A stretch of 41,765 bases of DNA from Actinomyces succiniciruminis (GCF_900002405.1 NZ_LK995524.1:1-41765); one strand, 5' to 3'. Shown: positions 7,502 through 20,034, counted from the first letter of the stretch. Program-made: numbers and translations. Notes: generated from the letters alone by a model not told the origin.

Positions 7502-7676
7502 TTTTCCACACCCGAACTCATCGCTGTGGATTCTGGGGAAGCACATCCCTGTCATTCCTCCACACCTGTGGACACTCCTGGGGAAACACACCGATGTGGT
7601 TCTCCACAGAGTTGCGCACAGCTGGGGATGATGCCGCCAGATGCGCATACTTCCGCCGAAAAGCCGGTCATCCACA
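7502..7676. repeat. Repeat block C: TCCACA/TGTGGA elements resembling DnaA boxes
   Basis: Four 9-mers differ by one base from an accepted DnaA box (TTATCCACA or TTGTCCACA): TTTTCCACA 7502-7510, TGTGGACAC 7567-7575 on the other strand, TTCTCCACA 7600-7608 and TCATCCACA 7668-7676. A weaker TGTGGATTC is at 7525. CTGGGGA recurs at 7533, 7578 and 7622, giving a rough 44-45 bp tandem period. Binding of DnaA is an inference. Confidence 0.5.
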
Positions 7677-7910
7677 CCGTGGGGAGTGTTCCGGTTCCGA
7701 CCTGTGCACGCGAATCGGCACCGCCTGTGGAGCAGCACTCACACGCCGAACGGCATCACGGCCCGCAGTGGATTCTGGCCAGCCACGCCCGAAACCATCG
7801 ACGCGGCGTTTCCGACTTGAGGGTCGCGGCGGGTACCGCGCGAGGTCGTGGCTAGGCGCGAGAGGAGATCTTCGGGCGGACTGACGCTCATCTCGCCCCC
7901 TATGTACTCC

Positions 7911-8014
7911 GCACGACCTCGGGCCGCGTTCCACGACCTTAGTGTGTGTTGCACGACCACCCCCGGGTCGTGCAACACACACCGAGGTCGTGCAGTGTCG
8001 CCCAGGGTCGTGCA
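7911..8014. repeat. Repeat block D: three GCACGACC and three GGTCGTGC sites, mirrored, 20 bp apart
   Basis: GCACGACC starts at 7911 and 7951, with a CCACGACC at 7931. GGTCGTGC starts at 7966, 7986 and 8006. Each trio is spaced exactly 20 bp. The inner pair is the core of a perfect 17-bp inverted repeat, 7942-7958 with 7966-7982, and a 7-base spacer. The array lies downstream of the DUF4342 gene. Confidence 0.75.
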
Positions 8015-8061
8015 AAGGCACCGCCTCCGCACGCCGCCGGGCTAAAGCACACGTCCGCGAA

Positions 8062-8147
8062 GATTTCGGGCGCACCAGGACGGTTTCGGCAAACGCCGGT
8101 CGTACTCAGGCCGATGGGGTCGTACTCGCGCCGATCGGGTCGGTGCC
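8062..8147 (+). repeat. Repeat block E/F: TTCGG pair and GTCGTACTC units at 20 bp
   Basis: GATTTCGGG at 8062 and GGTTTCGGC at 8082 are 20 bp apart. GTCGTACTC starts at 8099 and 8119, with a degenerate GTCGGTGCC at 8139, again 20 bp apart. The first two 20-base units of this set agree at 17 positions. The block ends about 80 bp before the DUF4342 stop. Confidence 0.65.
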
Positions 8148-8226
8148 GGACCGACAGCGCGCGATCCGCCCGCGGCCTTTCCAGGGTGCGCGCCCGCGGG
8201 CCAATCGACACCGCTGCGGCGGGTAT

Positions 8227-8616
8227 CTACACCTCCGGGTCAGGGCTCGACGGCGGCGGCGTGCCGTCCTCGGACTCATTCACACCGTCGACGTCGGTGC
8301 GCTCCACCTCCAGGGTGACCTCGGCGACCATGGCGGCGATGACGCCGATGGCGGCGAGAACCGGCGCCGCCAGCACCGTGATACCGCCGACCACCGCGCT
8401 GGCCGTCAGGGGCACGCTGAGGAACTCTCTGCCGGAGGAGTCGCGCAGGATCACCCGGCGGACGTTCCCGTCTGCCACGAGCTGCTTGATGGTGGCGATC
8501 AACTGGTCACCGGCCACGGTAATCCAGTCGACGACGGTGCGCGGTGCGCCGCCCGCCGAATCCGGACCGGGGTTGTGGTTGGTACCGGAGGAGAACCCAT
8601 GAGAATCTGTGCTCAT
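8227..8616 (-). CDS. DUF4342 domain protein
   Basis: 129 residues with a DUF4342-like core: VVDWITVAGDQLIATIKQLV, then GNVRRVILRDSSGREFLSVPL, then a hydrophobic stretch of about 30 residues (VVGGITVLAAPVLAAIGVIA) and an acidic tail. The N-terminal 25 residues are polar and probably disordered. DUF4342 proteins have no settled function; I can only say that it looks membrane-associated. The ATG at 8616 has no strong ribosome site. It sits alone, with repeat block D on its 3-prime side and a partial copy of the same repeat on its 5-prime side. Confidence 0.8.
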   Translation of the reverse strand: MSTDSHGFSSGTNHNPGPDSAGGAPRTVVDWITVAGDQLIATIKQLVADGNVRRVILRDSSGREFLSVPLTASAVVGGITVLAAPVLAAIGVIAAMVAEVTLEVERTDVDGVNESEDGTPPPSSPDPEV

Positions 8617-8680
8617 GCCTCAAGTCTGACGCGACCGAAGCGCCGGCACCATGGGGAAGCGCCCTGATTCATCCCCGAGC

Positions 8681-8712
8681 ACCCCCGGGGTCGTGCAATA
8701 TCACCGAGGTTC
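8681..8712 (+). repeat. Second, partial copy of repeat block D upstream of the DUF4342 gene
   Basis: The stretch beginning ACCCCCGGGGTCGTGCAA and ending ACCGAGGT closely repeats 7959-7989, with one extra G and a short difference before ACCGAGGT. It is in the same orientation, so near-identical direct repeats flank the DUF4342 gene 0.7 kb apart. Confidence 0.6.
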
Positions 8713-8783
8713 GCCGCCGGACACGCCGTTAACAGTGTCCCGGGGTATCGCCGGTCCCGATGTGCTCGGCCGGGAGGAATGAG

Positions 8784-8856
8784 TGGAGCCAACGGGACTC
8801 GAACCCGTAACCCCCTGCTTGCAAAGCAGGTGCGCTACCAATTGCGCCATGGCCCC
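8784..8856 (-). tRNA. tRNA-Ala (anticodon TGC)
   Basis: A 73-base cloverleaf on the minus strand. The acceptor arms GGGGCCA and TGGCTCC pair with one G-U, followed by discriminator A. The anticodon stem-loop CCTGC-TTTGCAA-GCAGG carries TGC, and the T arm has GGTTCGAGTCC. CCA is not encoded. The position next to tRNA-Ile and gyrA is the standard actinobacterial arrangement. Confidence 0.96.
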
Positions 8857-8859
8857 CGG

Positions 8860-8994
8860 TCATGCGATGGGGTCGGTGACCTCCGCCCAGGCGGCCCGCT
8901 CCGCGCGGTTGGCCGCCAGCTTCAGCCAGGCGGCGTAGCCGGCCACCCCGAGGCATGAAAAAACCGCGGCCAGTACGAGCGTTCGGCTCTTCAT
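8860..8994 (-). CDS. DLW-39 family small protein (44 aa)
   Basis: A 44-residue protein between the two tRNA genes: MKSRTLVLAAVFSCLG, a hydrophobic N-terminal half, then AANRAERAAWAEVTDPIA. A strong GAGGAGG at 8999-9005 precedes the ATG. Size, place between tRNA-Ile and tRNA-Ala near gyrA, and the ending W-A-E-x-T-D-P match the actinobacterial DLW-39 proteins, which usually end DLWAEATDP. Here the namesake DLW reads AAW. The function is unknown; the hydrophobic start suggests a membrane-anchored peptide. The stop lies 3 bases from the mature tRNA-Ala 5-prime end, so the mRNA may be cut when the tRNA is processed. Confidence 0.85.
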   Translation of the reverse strand: MKSRTLVLAAVFSCLGVAGYAAWLKLAANRAERAAWAEVTDPIA

Positions 8995-9023
8995 GAAGCC
9001 TCCTCACGTTCCACCGCGGGCGG

Positions 9024-9097
9024 TGGGCCTAGCTGGACTTGAACCAGCGACCTCATCCTTATCAGGGATGCGCTCTAACCAACTGAGCTATAGGCCC
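9024..9097 (-). tRNA. tRNA-Ile (anticodon GAT)
   Basis: A 74-base cloverleaf on the minus strand. GGGCCTA pairs with TAGGCCC and is followed by A. The D arm has AGCTCAGTTGGTTAGAGC, the anticodon loop CTGATAA carries GAT, and the T arm has GGTTCAAGTCC. No encoded CCA. It lies 50 bases past the DUF3566 stop and is probably read with it or from its own promoter. Confidence 0.96.
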
Positions 9098-9147
9098 TTG
9101 CGACGCGGAAGAGACTAACCTACCGAGTCGCCAGCATCCAAATGCGA

Positions 9148-9647
9148 TCACTCATCTGCGAGTGTGAGATGAACCCCACCGACGAGCGCGGCCGTGATGT
9201 TGTACAGGAACGCGCCGATCGTGGCCAGCGCGGTCGTCAGGATGATGTTGACGACGGCGATGACGGTGGCCATGGAGATGGCCCGGGAGAACTTCATGTA
9301 CTCCAGCAGCGCCGAGTAGGCGTTGTAGCTCGAGTCCATGATGGTGCTCAGCAGGTCTTGGATGGTGGAGAACACGTGCATGGCGTCCAACATGAACCAC
9401 ACGAAGGCGGCGGCCACCACCAGCATGATGCCGGCCGCAACACTCAGCAGGAAGGACGCCTTCATCACCGACCACGGGTCGATGCGGGTCAGGGCGAGCC
9501 GCACACGGCGCGGCCCCGCAATGGTCTTGGCGGCCGGCTTGGGCTGATTGGGGCTCTGCTGGCTCGCGGCGGGGGCGGCCGGCTCGGGCGCGGCCGCGGG
9601 GGACTGTGTCGGTCCGCCCGTGGCGGGCGGGAAGGACTCCGGCTGAC

Positions 9648-9651
<4 letters not shown>
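9148..9651 (-). CDS. DUF3566 membrane protein
   Basis: 167 residues: an Ala/Pro/Gln-rich N-terminus of about 45 residues, then [23 protein letters not shown], which marks DUF3566, and two or more membrane spans (about 65-90 and 125-155). The start ATG overlaps the gyrA stop as ATGA, so translation is coupled to gyrA. The gyrB-gyrA-DUF3566-tRNA order is conserved across actinobacteria. The exact function is not established. The C-terminus ends LTLADE. Confidence 0.92.
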
Positions 9652-12287
<2,636 letters not shown>

Positions 12288-12335
12288 GAATTTCCTTTGC
12301 TTCTGCGTTAGTTGCGGTACGTGGGGGCGGCCGGA

Positions 12336-14447
<2,112 letters not shown>

Positions 14448-14587
14448 GTATCAGTTGCTCCTCGTCATGTGCGCCGGGCTGACTCCCATGCGGGCACCCA
14501 GGCGCCGGAATTCGGGCTTGGGACCCGGCGCGTGTAGGTGGGTACCTGGTGCATGGCCTTGGGCGCACCATGGGCATTTCCGCGCCG

Positions 14588-14593
14588 ATTCTA
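14588..14593 (-). promoter_or_regulatory. Possible gyrB promoter -10 element (TAGAAT)
   Basis: Read on the minus strand, CACGGTAGAATCGG contains TAGAAT, a good -10 for the housekeeping sigma factor, 140 bases before the gyrB start. No matching TTGACA-type -35 is seen at 16-18 bp. Supercoiling-sensitive gyr promoters often lack a good -35, but that is only a possibility here. Confidence 0.35.
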
Positions 14594-14659
14594 CCGTGTT
14601 CGACTCCGGTTTCGGGCGTCATGGCGCCAATCGCGACGTGGGCAACGTCACCCGGTAGA

Positions 14660-15298
14660 TCACCCGTAGGTATCGCGTGGGCCGCGGCCGCCGCGGGCGG
14701 CACCGAAGCGACCGTGCCGCCAGGTGGGGCCGGCCGGGCCCAGGATGCGAATTTCGACGGCGCCGCCGTCCCGGCCCAGGGCCTGCTCCACCTGGCGTTC
14801 GATGCCGGGCAGCAGTAGCCGCAGCTGCTGCGCCCAGGCGCTGGAGGAGGCGCGCAGGGTCAGGCGGCCGGGTTCGAAACGCTCGATGACGGCGTGCTCG
14901 GCGATCTGTTCGCCGACGATCTCCCGCCAGCGCACCGCCACCGACGCCATGGCCAGTTTGGAGGCCCAGCCGTGCCGCTCGGCGTAGCGGCGCAGGTCTT
15001 GTTTGCCGGTGCGCGGGTCGAAGCGGGTGGGACCGGGCCGGTCGCGGCCGGGCGGCAGTCCGGGGCCACGGTCCATATCGGCACTGTCGGCGCCGCCCGC
15101 CTCGGCGTCCCGGCCCGGGCGCCGACGGCGCTGGTCCCAGGCGGCCACGCCGTCGGCGTCCGCCGCCTGCCGGGACAGCCGGCTGCGGGTCTGCCCGGCC
15201 TCCCAGGCGCGGCCGCGCTCACGGGCCAGGGCGCGGGCGGCGAGTGCGTCGGCCGGATCGGCGTCGTCCGGGGATGCCGGGGTGCGGGGTTCGGTCAC
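14660..15298 (-). CDS. dciA: Replicative helicase loader DciA (DUF721)
   Basis: 212 residues. DciA interacts with the replicative helicase DnaB and helps its loading at the origin in bacteria that lack DnaC. The N-terminal 110 residues are Arg/Ala/Asp-rich and probably disordered. The DUF721 domain follows: RYAERHGWASKLAMASVAVRWREIVGEQIAEHAVIERFEPGRLTLRA is its diagnostic stretch at about residues 115-165 (given here in part by key words W-x-x-IVG and GRL-x-LRA), then LRLLLPGIERQV. The GTG start overlaps the recF stop as GTGA. The long reading through recF in the same frame is a shadow. Confidence 0.92.
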   Translation of the reverse strand: MTEPRTPASPDDADPADALAARALARERGRAWEAGQTRSRLSRQAADADGVAAWDQRRRRPGRDAEAGGADSADMDRGPGLPPGRDRPGPTRFDPRTGKQDLRRYAERHGWASKLAMASVAVRWREIVGEQIAEHAVIERFEPGRLTLRASSSAWAQQLRLLLPGIERQVEQALGRDGGAVEIRILGPAGPTWRHGRFGAARGGRGPRDTYG

Positions 15299-16512
15299 GG
15301 TTGCACCTGCGAGCCGGATTCGGTGCGGGTGACGTGGAAGCGTCTTCCCGCCAGGGCCGCGGGCACGTCGTCGTCGACGGCGGCCGTGAGCAGCACCTGC
15401 TGGGCGTCGGCGGCGATCCCGGCCAGGGCGCGACGGCGGGCGTCGTCCAGGGAGGCGAAGACGTCGTCGAGGATGAGCACGGGCTCGCCGTCGCCGGCGT
15501 AGGCGTCCACGTCGTGGCGCAGCATCTCGTAGGAGGCCAGACGCAGCGCCAGGGCCAGCGACCACTGCTCCCCGTGGGAGGCGAAGCCCTTGGCGGGCAG
15601 AGCGTCAAGGAACAGTTCCAATTCGTCGCGGTGGGCGCCCACCAGGTTGGCGCCCCGGTCGATCTCGCGGGCATGCAGCTCACCCATGGCCGCCTCCAGC
15701 CGGGCGGCGGTGGCCGGCACGTCGCGCAACGGTTCTTCGGCGGCCAGGACGGCGGCCGCATCGGCCGGGTCCGGCTCGTCGGCGCCCTCGTGGGCCAGCA
15801 GGCTGGCGCGGTAGGCGATACGGGCGTCGGTGCGGCCCTCGCTGACCCGGCCGTAACAGTCGGCCACCCAGGGGCGCAGCCGCTGCACGACGTCGATGCG
15901 AGCGGCGATCAGGCGGGCGGCCGCCGCGGCCAGTTGGGCGTCCCAGACCTCCAGGGTGGAGAGCATGGAGGCGGTTGAGGCGCGGGCGGCCCGGGCCGAC
16001 TTCAGCAGGCTGGCGCGCTGGGCGAGGATCTTGTCGTGCTCGGCACGCACGCCCGCGAGCGTGGGTCGCAGGGTGACGGCGAGGTCGTCCAGGAAGCGGC
16101 GGCGCACGCTCGGTTGCTCACGCACCAGGGCCAGGTCCTCCGGGGCGAAGACGACGGTGCGCAGGATCCCCAGCAGGTCGCGGGGGCGGGCGTTGGCGCG
16201 GTTAAGCCGGGCCCGGTTGGCGCGCCCGGCGATCAGCTCCAGCTCCAGGACGCTGGGCCGTTCGCCGTGGACCACCTTGGCGCGGATGACGGCGCCGGCG
16301 GGTTGGGGGGTGCCGGGTGCGGTGCGGCGTACCAGGGCCGCGTCGGTGCCGGCGCGGTGACTGGACAGGGTGGACAGGTAGGCGATCGCCTCCACCAGGT
16401 TGGTCTTGCCCTGTCCGTTGGGTCCGATGAACGCCGTCGGCCCGGGCTCGAGGGTGAGGACGAGCTGGTGGAAGGAGCGGAAGTCGTCCAGGGCCAGGTC
16501 AGAGACGTACAT
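15295..16512 (-). CDS. recF: DNA replication and repair protein RecF
   Basis: SMC-like ATPase that helps load RecA at single-strand gaps with RecO and RecR. Walker A is GPNGQGKT at residues 30-37; Walker B and D-loop are VLILDDVFASLDD near residue 340. The coiled-coil arm lies between. It is 405 residues, slightly above the usual 360-390, with a short extra C-terminal end. ATG with GGGAGGTGAG upstream. A 123-bp gap follows dnaN, and the stop overlaps dciA, so recF and dciA are translationally coupled. Confidence 0.97.
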   Translation of the reverse strand: MYVSDLALDDFRSFHQLVLTLEPGPTAFIGPNGQGKTNLVEAIAYLSTLSSHRAGTDAALVRRTAPGTPQPAGAVIRAKVVHGERPSVLELELIAGRANRARLNRANARPRDLLGILRTVVFAPEDLALVREQPSVRRRFLDDLAVTLRPTLAGVRAEHDKILAQRASLLKSARAARASTASMLSTLEVWDAQLAAAAARLIAARIDVVQRLRPWVADCYGRVSEGRTDARIAYRASLLAHEGADEPDPADAAAVLAAEEPLRDVPATAARLEAAMGELHAREIDRGANLVGAHRDELELFLDALPAKGFASHGEQWSLALALRLASYEMLRHDVDAYAGDGEPVLILDDVFASLDDARRRALAGIAADAQQVLLTAAVDDDVPAALAGRRFHVTRTESGSQVQP

Positions 16513-16635
16513 TCCGTCTCACCTCCCGTGGACGAGTCACGCTTGGGACCGTGTGACCACCGATTCCTCGCACCGTCACCCCGCACAGGCGGATGGTGCG
16601 GCTGAGAGCCGGAAGCATTTGGGCCGGGGCCGTCC

Positions 16636-17769
16636 TCAGGCACCGAAGCGGATCGGCATGATCAGGTAGCGGAAGGAGGTGTCCTCCTCGCCGTCGATGG
16701 CGCTCATGCCGGTCAGCACCGCGGGCTTGGACGGGTGGGTGAAGTCGAAGCGCACGTACGGCTGGGTGATGGCCCCCAGGCCATCGAGCAGGTACGCGGG
16801 GTTGAAGGCGGTGGCGATGTCCTCGCCGTCCAGGTGGGCGACCAGCTGCTCGGATGCCTGCGCGTCGTCACCCTGCCCGGCGTCGAGGGCCAGGTTCCCG
16901 GCGGTGAAGGACATGTGGATCGGGGCGGCCCGGTCCGCCACCAGGCTGACGCGGCGCACGGCGCTCATGAGTTCTTCGCGGCCGACGGTGGCGTGAATGG
17001 TGGTGGTCTCGGGGAACAGGCGCAGCACCGGCGGGTAGTCGCCGTCGGTCAGCAGGCTGGTGGTGCGGCGGCCGCCGGCCTCGAAGCCGATCAGGCTGGA
17101 GCCGGCCGAGTCGGCTTCGGTCAGCGCGATGGTCACGTCGCCGGTAGAGGTCAGGGACTTGGCGACGTCGGACAGGGTGCGGGCCTTGAGCAGCGCCTGC
17201 GTGGCCATCTGCGGGTCCTGCGGCTGCCAGGTCATTTCGCGCACGGCCAGGCGGTAGCGGTCGGTGGCCATGAGGGTCAGGGAGGGGCCGTCGACCTCCA
17301 TCTGCACGCTGGTCAGCAGCGGCAGGGTCTCGTCGCGAGAGGCGGCGACGGACACCTGGGAGACGGCCTGGGCCAGGTCGTGGGCGTCGACGGTTCCAGC
17401 CACGCCGGGCATCTGCGGCAGCGCCGGGTAGTCGTCGGCGGCCATGGCCGCGAGTGCGAAGTGGGAGGCGCCGCAAGTGACGGTGACCTTGGTGCCCTCC
17501 ACCTCCAGGTCAACGGGCTTGGCGGGCAGAGACTTGGCGATGTCCGCCAGCAGTCGCCCGGAGACCAGGACGACGCCCTCCTCCTCGACGTCGGCGGGAA
17601 TCTCGCAGTGCGCGGAGACCTCGTAGTCGAAGGAGGCCAGGATCAGGGAGGTGGTGGTGGCCTCGAGGCGGACGCCGGCCAGCACGGGCACCGGGGGACG
17701 CGCCGGCACGGAGCGTGCGGTCCAGGTGACGGCGTCGGCGAGGACGTCGCGGTCGACCCTGAGCTTCAT
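16636..17769 (-). CDS. dnaN: DNA polymerase III sliding clamp (beta subunit)
   Basis: Ring-shaped clamp that tethers polymerase III and other enzymes to DNA. Three clamp domains fill 377 residues, the usual length. Recognisable parts are MKLRVDRDVLADAVTW at the start, LLADIAKSLP, and the C-terminal LIMPIRFG, which contributes to the protein-binding pocket. ATG with GAGGAGG at nine bases. The start faces the dnaA-dnaN gap that I take as oriC. Confidence 0.98.
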   Translation of the reverse strand: MKLRVDRDVLADAVTWTARSVPARPPVPVLAGVRLEATTTSLILASFDYEVSAHCEIPADVEEEGVVLVSGRLLADIAKSLPAKPVDLEVEGTKVTVTCGASHFALAAMAADDYPALPQMPGVAGTVDAHDLAQAVSQVSVAASRDETLPLLTSVQMEVDGPSLTLMATDRYRLAVREMTWQPQDPQMATQALLKARTLSDVAKSLTSTGDVTIALTEADSAGSSLIGFEAGGRRTTSLLTDGDYPPVLRLFPETTTIHATVGREELMSAVRRVSLVADRAAPIHMSFTAGNLALDAGQGDDAQASEQLVAHLDGEDIATAFNPAYLLDGLGAITQPYVRFDFTHPSKPAVLTGMSAIDGEEDTSFRYLIMPIRFGA

Positions 17770-18352
17770 TTAGTGCCTCCTCGGCGGCCGGGCGCTCCCG
17801 GCATAAACGTGGTGTGTGCGGTTTTTCGCTGAGTGTAGACGCATCAGCCCCGTTGACGCACCGCGCGCCCGGAGCCCGTGGTCGGCGCCGGTTCACACGG
17901 AGTGTGGGCGTGGGCGGCTCGGCAGGGAATTGAGGTGCAAGTGCGGGCCGGAGTCGATGCGCGGTGAATGACAAGTCTGGTAGGGGTTGTAGGTGGTGTG
18001 GATGCTGGGGATAACCGGTGTTTGCGGCGTCGGGGTGCGGCGCGCGGATGTGGAATTACAAATTCGTGGTTCCGTGGACGCGCGACCGCGGCGGTGGATT
18101 GTGTAGTTCCTCCGCGTCGGCGTCCCCAGACGCGGTCCAGGCAGTCCACACGCCGCACCCGCGTTGTCCACCGCCGTTCCGCAGCACCGTCCACACCCCC
18201 TGACCCCTTCTAATACGAGCTCTAGTGCGAGCTTTTGCACCCTGGTACGCGGCTACGGCGTGCGCAGCAGGGTGCAATAGCTCGCAACAGGGCACGAACT
18301 CGTGTGTCAGACCGCCCCCGCGGCTGTAAGGCCGTGGGGAGGTGTCGGCGCG
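17770..18352. other. oriC: Probable chromosomal replication origin (oriC), dnaA-dnaN gap
   Basis: 583 bp without a gene. DnaA-box-like 9-mers: TGGGGATAA 18006-18014 and TTGTCCACC 18164-18172, each one base from TGTGGATAA or TTGTCCACA; weaker ones are TGTGGATGC 17997, CAGTCCACA 18142 and CCGTCCACA 18187. The least GC-rich part, around 18208-18240 (CTTCTAATACGAG, then AGCTTTTGC), lies next to a long inverted repeat. The position between dnaA and dnaN is where oriC lies in Streptomyces and Mycobacterium. The boxes are fewer and weaker than in Streptomyces. The gap must also hold the dnaN promoter, which I cannot place. Confidence 0.7.
18227..18285. repeat. 18-bp inverted repeat just past dnaA, within oriC
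   Basis: GCGAGCTTTTGCACCCTG (18227-18244) and CAGGGTGCAATAGCTCGC (18268-18285) match at 17 of 18 positions, with a 23-base spacer. It begins 68 bp past the dnaA stop. It could end the dnaA transcript or act as an origin cruciform. It is bordered by TACGAGCTC at 18214 and GGCACGAACTCG at 18291. Confidence 0.65.
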
Positions 18353-19840
18353 TCAGCCGGCGGAGGACTGGGCGGCCTGCTTGATGCGGGCGGTCAGCTC
18401 GGCGACGTGGTTATAGGTCTCGCGGCGCTCGGGCATCTGGGTGCGGATCTTCTTGTCCGCGCTCATCACCGTGGTGTGGTCGCGGCCGCCGAACTCGCGG
18501 CCGATCTGCGGCAGGGACATGTCGGTCAGCTCCCGGCACAGGTACATGCCGATGTGGCGGGCGTGGACGATGGTGCGCGACCGGTTGGCCGAGCACAGGT
18601 CGTCGATGCTGATGCCGAAGTAGTCGGCCGTCTGCGCCATGATCAGCGCGGAGGTGATCTCCTCGCTGGCCGGGTCGGTGATGATGTCCTTGAGCACCAG
18701 CTCCGCCAGGGTGCGATCTACGGGCTGCTTGGTCAACGACGCGAAGGCGGTCACCCGGATGAGGGCGCCCTCGAGCTCACGGATGTTGGTGGTGACCCGG
18801 CTGGCGATGTACTCCAGCACGTCCGCCGGCAGATCGAGTCCCTCGGCGCTGGCCTTGCGGGACAGGATCGCGGTGCGGGTCTCGAAGTCCGGCGGCTGCA
18901 CGTCGGCCAGCAGGCCCCACTCGAAGCGGGAGCGCAGTCGCTCCTCGAAGCCGCCCAGGGCCTTGGGCGGCTGGTCGGAGGTGAGCACCACCTGCTTGTT
19001 GGCGGTGTGCAGAGCGTTGAAGGTGTGGAAGAACTCCTCCAGCGTCTGCTCCTTGCCCTGGAGGAATTGGATGTCGTCAACCAGGAGGATGTCCACCTCC
19101 CGGTAGCGGCGCTTGAAGGCGTCCATGCGACCGTCGGCCACCGAGGCGATGAAGTCGGAGACGAACTCCTCGCTGGAGACGTACTTGACCCGGATGGAGG
19201 GGTACAGACGGCGGGCGTAGTGGCCGATGGCGTGCAGCAGGTGGGTCTTGCCCAAGCCGGAACCGCCGTAGATGAACAGGGGGTTGTAAGCCTTGGCGGG
19301 TGCCTCGGCGACCGCGATGGCGGAGGCGTGGGGCAGTCGGTTGGAGGAGCCGGTGACGTAGGTGTCGAAGGTGTACTTCGGGTTCAGGTCCGAGTCGGCG
19401 TTAGGCGGCTCCGCCGTCGGGGAGGGTGGACCGCTCATGTAGCCGGGGACGGTTGCCGGTGCGGCTGCGGGTGGGGTTGAGGAGGTCACGGCCGGGGTGG
19501 GTGCATCGGGCAAGGGCTCGACGGCGGGGCCGGTCAGGTGGGTGGTGGGCGCCTCGGGCCGATTGGCGAGCACGGGCGCGGAGGACTCCAGCGAGGTGTC
19601 GACGATCACCTCGAAGGGGACGTCGTAGCCGGCGGCCCGGCGCAACGCCTGGGTGATCAACTCCCGGGAGCCGTCGACGACGCCCCGGGCGAACCCGGAA
19701 CCGACGATGAGTACGAGCGTGCCGTCGACGTCGACGGCACGGGTCGTGCGAATGATGGATAACTTGCCCTGGCCGAGCTCGGCCGAGGAGGCAAGTATTT
19801 CGAGGGCCGAGCGCCATTGTGCTGTCGCTTCGTCGGCCAC
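18353..19840 (-). CDS. dnaA: Chromosomal replication initiator DnaA
   Basis: AAA+ ATPase that binds DnaA boxes, melts oriC and starts replication. From the GTG at 19840 it is 495 residues. Domain I begins [12 protein letters not shown] Pro/Thr-rich domain II spans about 90-150. Walker [12 protein letters not shown] is at about 190, and Walker [11 protein letters not shown] follows. The domain IV signature is [17 protein letters not shown] chose this start because AGGAG lies upstream (TCAGGAGTCAGCC) and domain I begins here; the frame stays open for 50 codons further upstream without homologous sequence. It is divergent from rpmH. Confidence 0.97.
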   Translation of the reverse strand: MADEATAQWRSALEILASSAELGQGKLSIIRTTRAVDVDGTLVLIVGSGFARGVVDGSRELITQALRRAAGYDVPFEVIVDTSLESSAPVLANRPEAPTTHLTGPAVEPLPDAPTPAVTSSTPPAAAPATVPGYMSGPPSPTAEPPNADSDLNPKYTFDTYVTGSSNRLPHASAIAVAEAPAKAYNPLFIYGGSGLGKTHLLHAIGHYARRLYPSIRVKYVSSEEFVSDFIASVADGRMDAFKRRYREVDILLVDDIQFLQGKEQTLEEFFHTFNALHTANKQVVLTSDQPPKALGGFEERLRSRFEWGLLADVQPPDFETRTAILSRKASAEGLDLPADVLEYIASRVTTNIRELEGALIRVTAFASLTKQPVDRTLAELVLKDIITDPASEEITSALIMAQTADYFGISIDDLCSANRSRTIVHARHIGMYLCRELTDMSLPQIGREFGGRDHTTVMSADKKIRTQMPERRETYNHVAELTARIKQAAQSSAG

Positions 19841-20034
19841 GGCTGACTCCTGACTGACTGTTTGGAAACTGGTCGATGGTTGAGGATGGGTGTTTCGATG
19901 ATTGCCCGGTCGGCTGGAAGCCGGCTGGGCGGATGCGCTAGTGGAACCGTAGTCGATCCCGAACGCATGTCGGTCGGCCGTGCGTTGCACACGCCCGGAC
20001 GCGCCGCCCGCTGCACAGGCAGTTGCACACAGGT

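Larger units (their letters stand above)
6664..8226. repeat. Gene-free 1.56-kb mosaic of short repeats phased near 20 bp
   Basis: I find no credible gene here. Open frames exist on both strands, but their products are Arg/Pro/Ser-rich translations of repeats with no ribosome sites. Several families of 8-10 base cores recur about every 20 bp, in direct and inverted orientation. They are listed separately: GGTCGT-type from 6971, GAGGACGTT-type from 7094, ACGGTTCGT-type from 7227, TCCACA-type from 7502, GCACGACC/GGTCGTGC from 7911, GTCGTACTC-type from 8099. Also present are CACGTACG at 6798 and 6817, and GCGTAGCTGTTC at 6824 and 6872. The conserved cores alternate with roughly 10 variable bases. 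Function unknown. Confidence 0.75.

Noticed and set aside
6795-7521. Several open frames of 120-195 codons on both strands in the repeat mosaic
   Set aside because: They are translations of the 20-bp repeats, overlap one another, have no ribosome site and show no domain.
7502-7676. A second chromosome origin
   Set aside because: Only DnaA-box-like words are present; no unwinding region is evident and oriC is better placed at dnaA-dnaN.
6971-8147. The phased repeats as a CRISPR array
   Set aside because: Cores are only 8-10 bases and vary, there are no uniform spacers of 28 bases or more, and no cas genes lie near.
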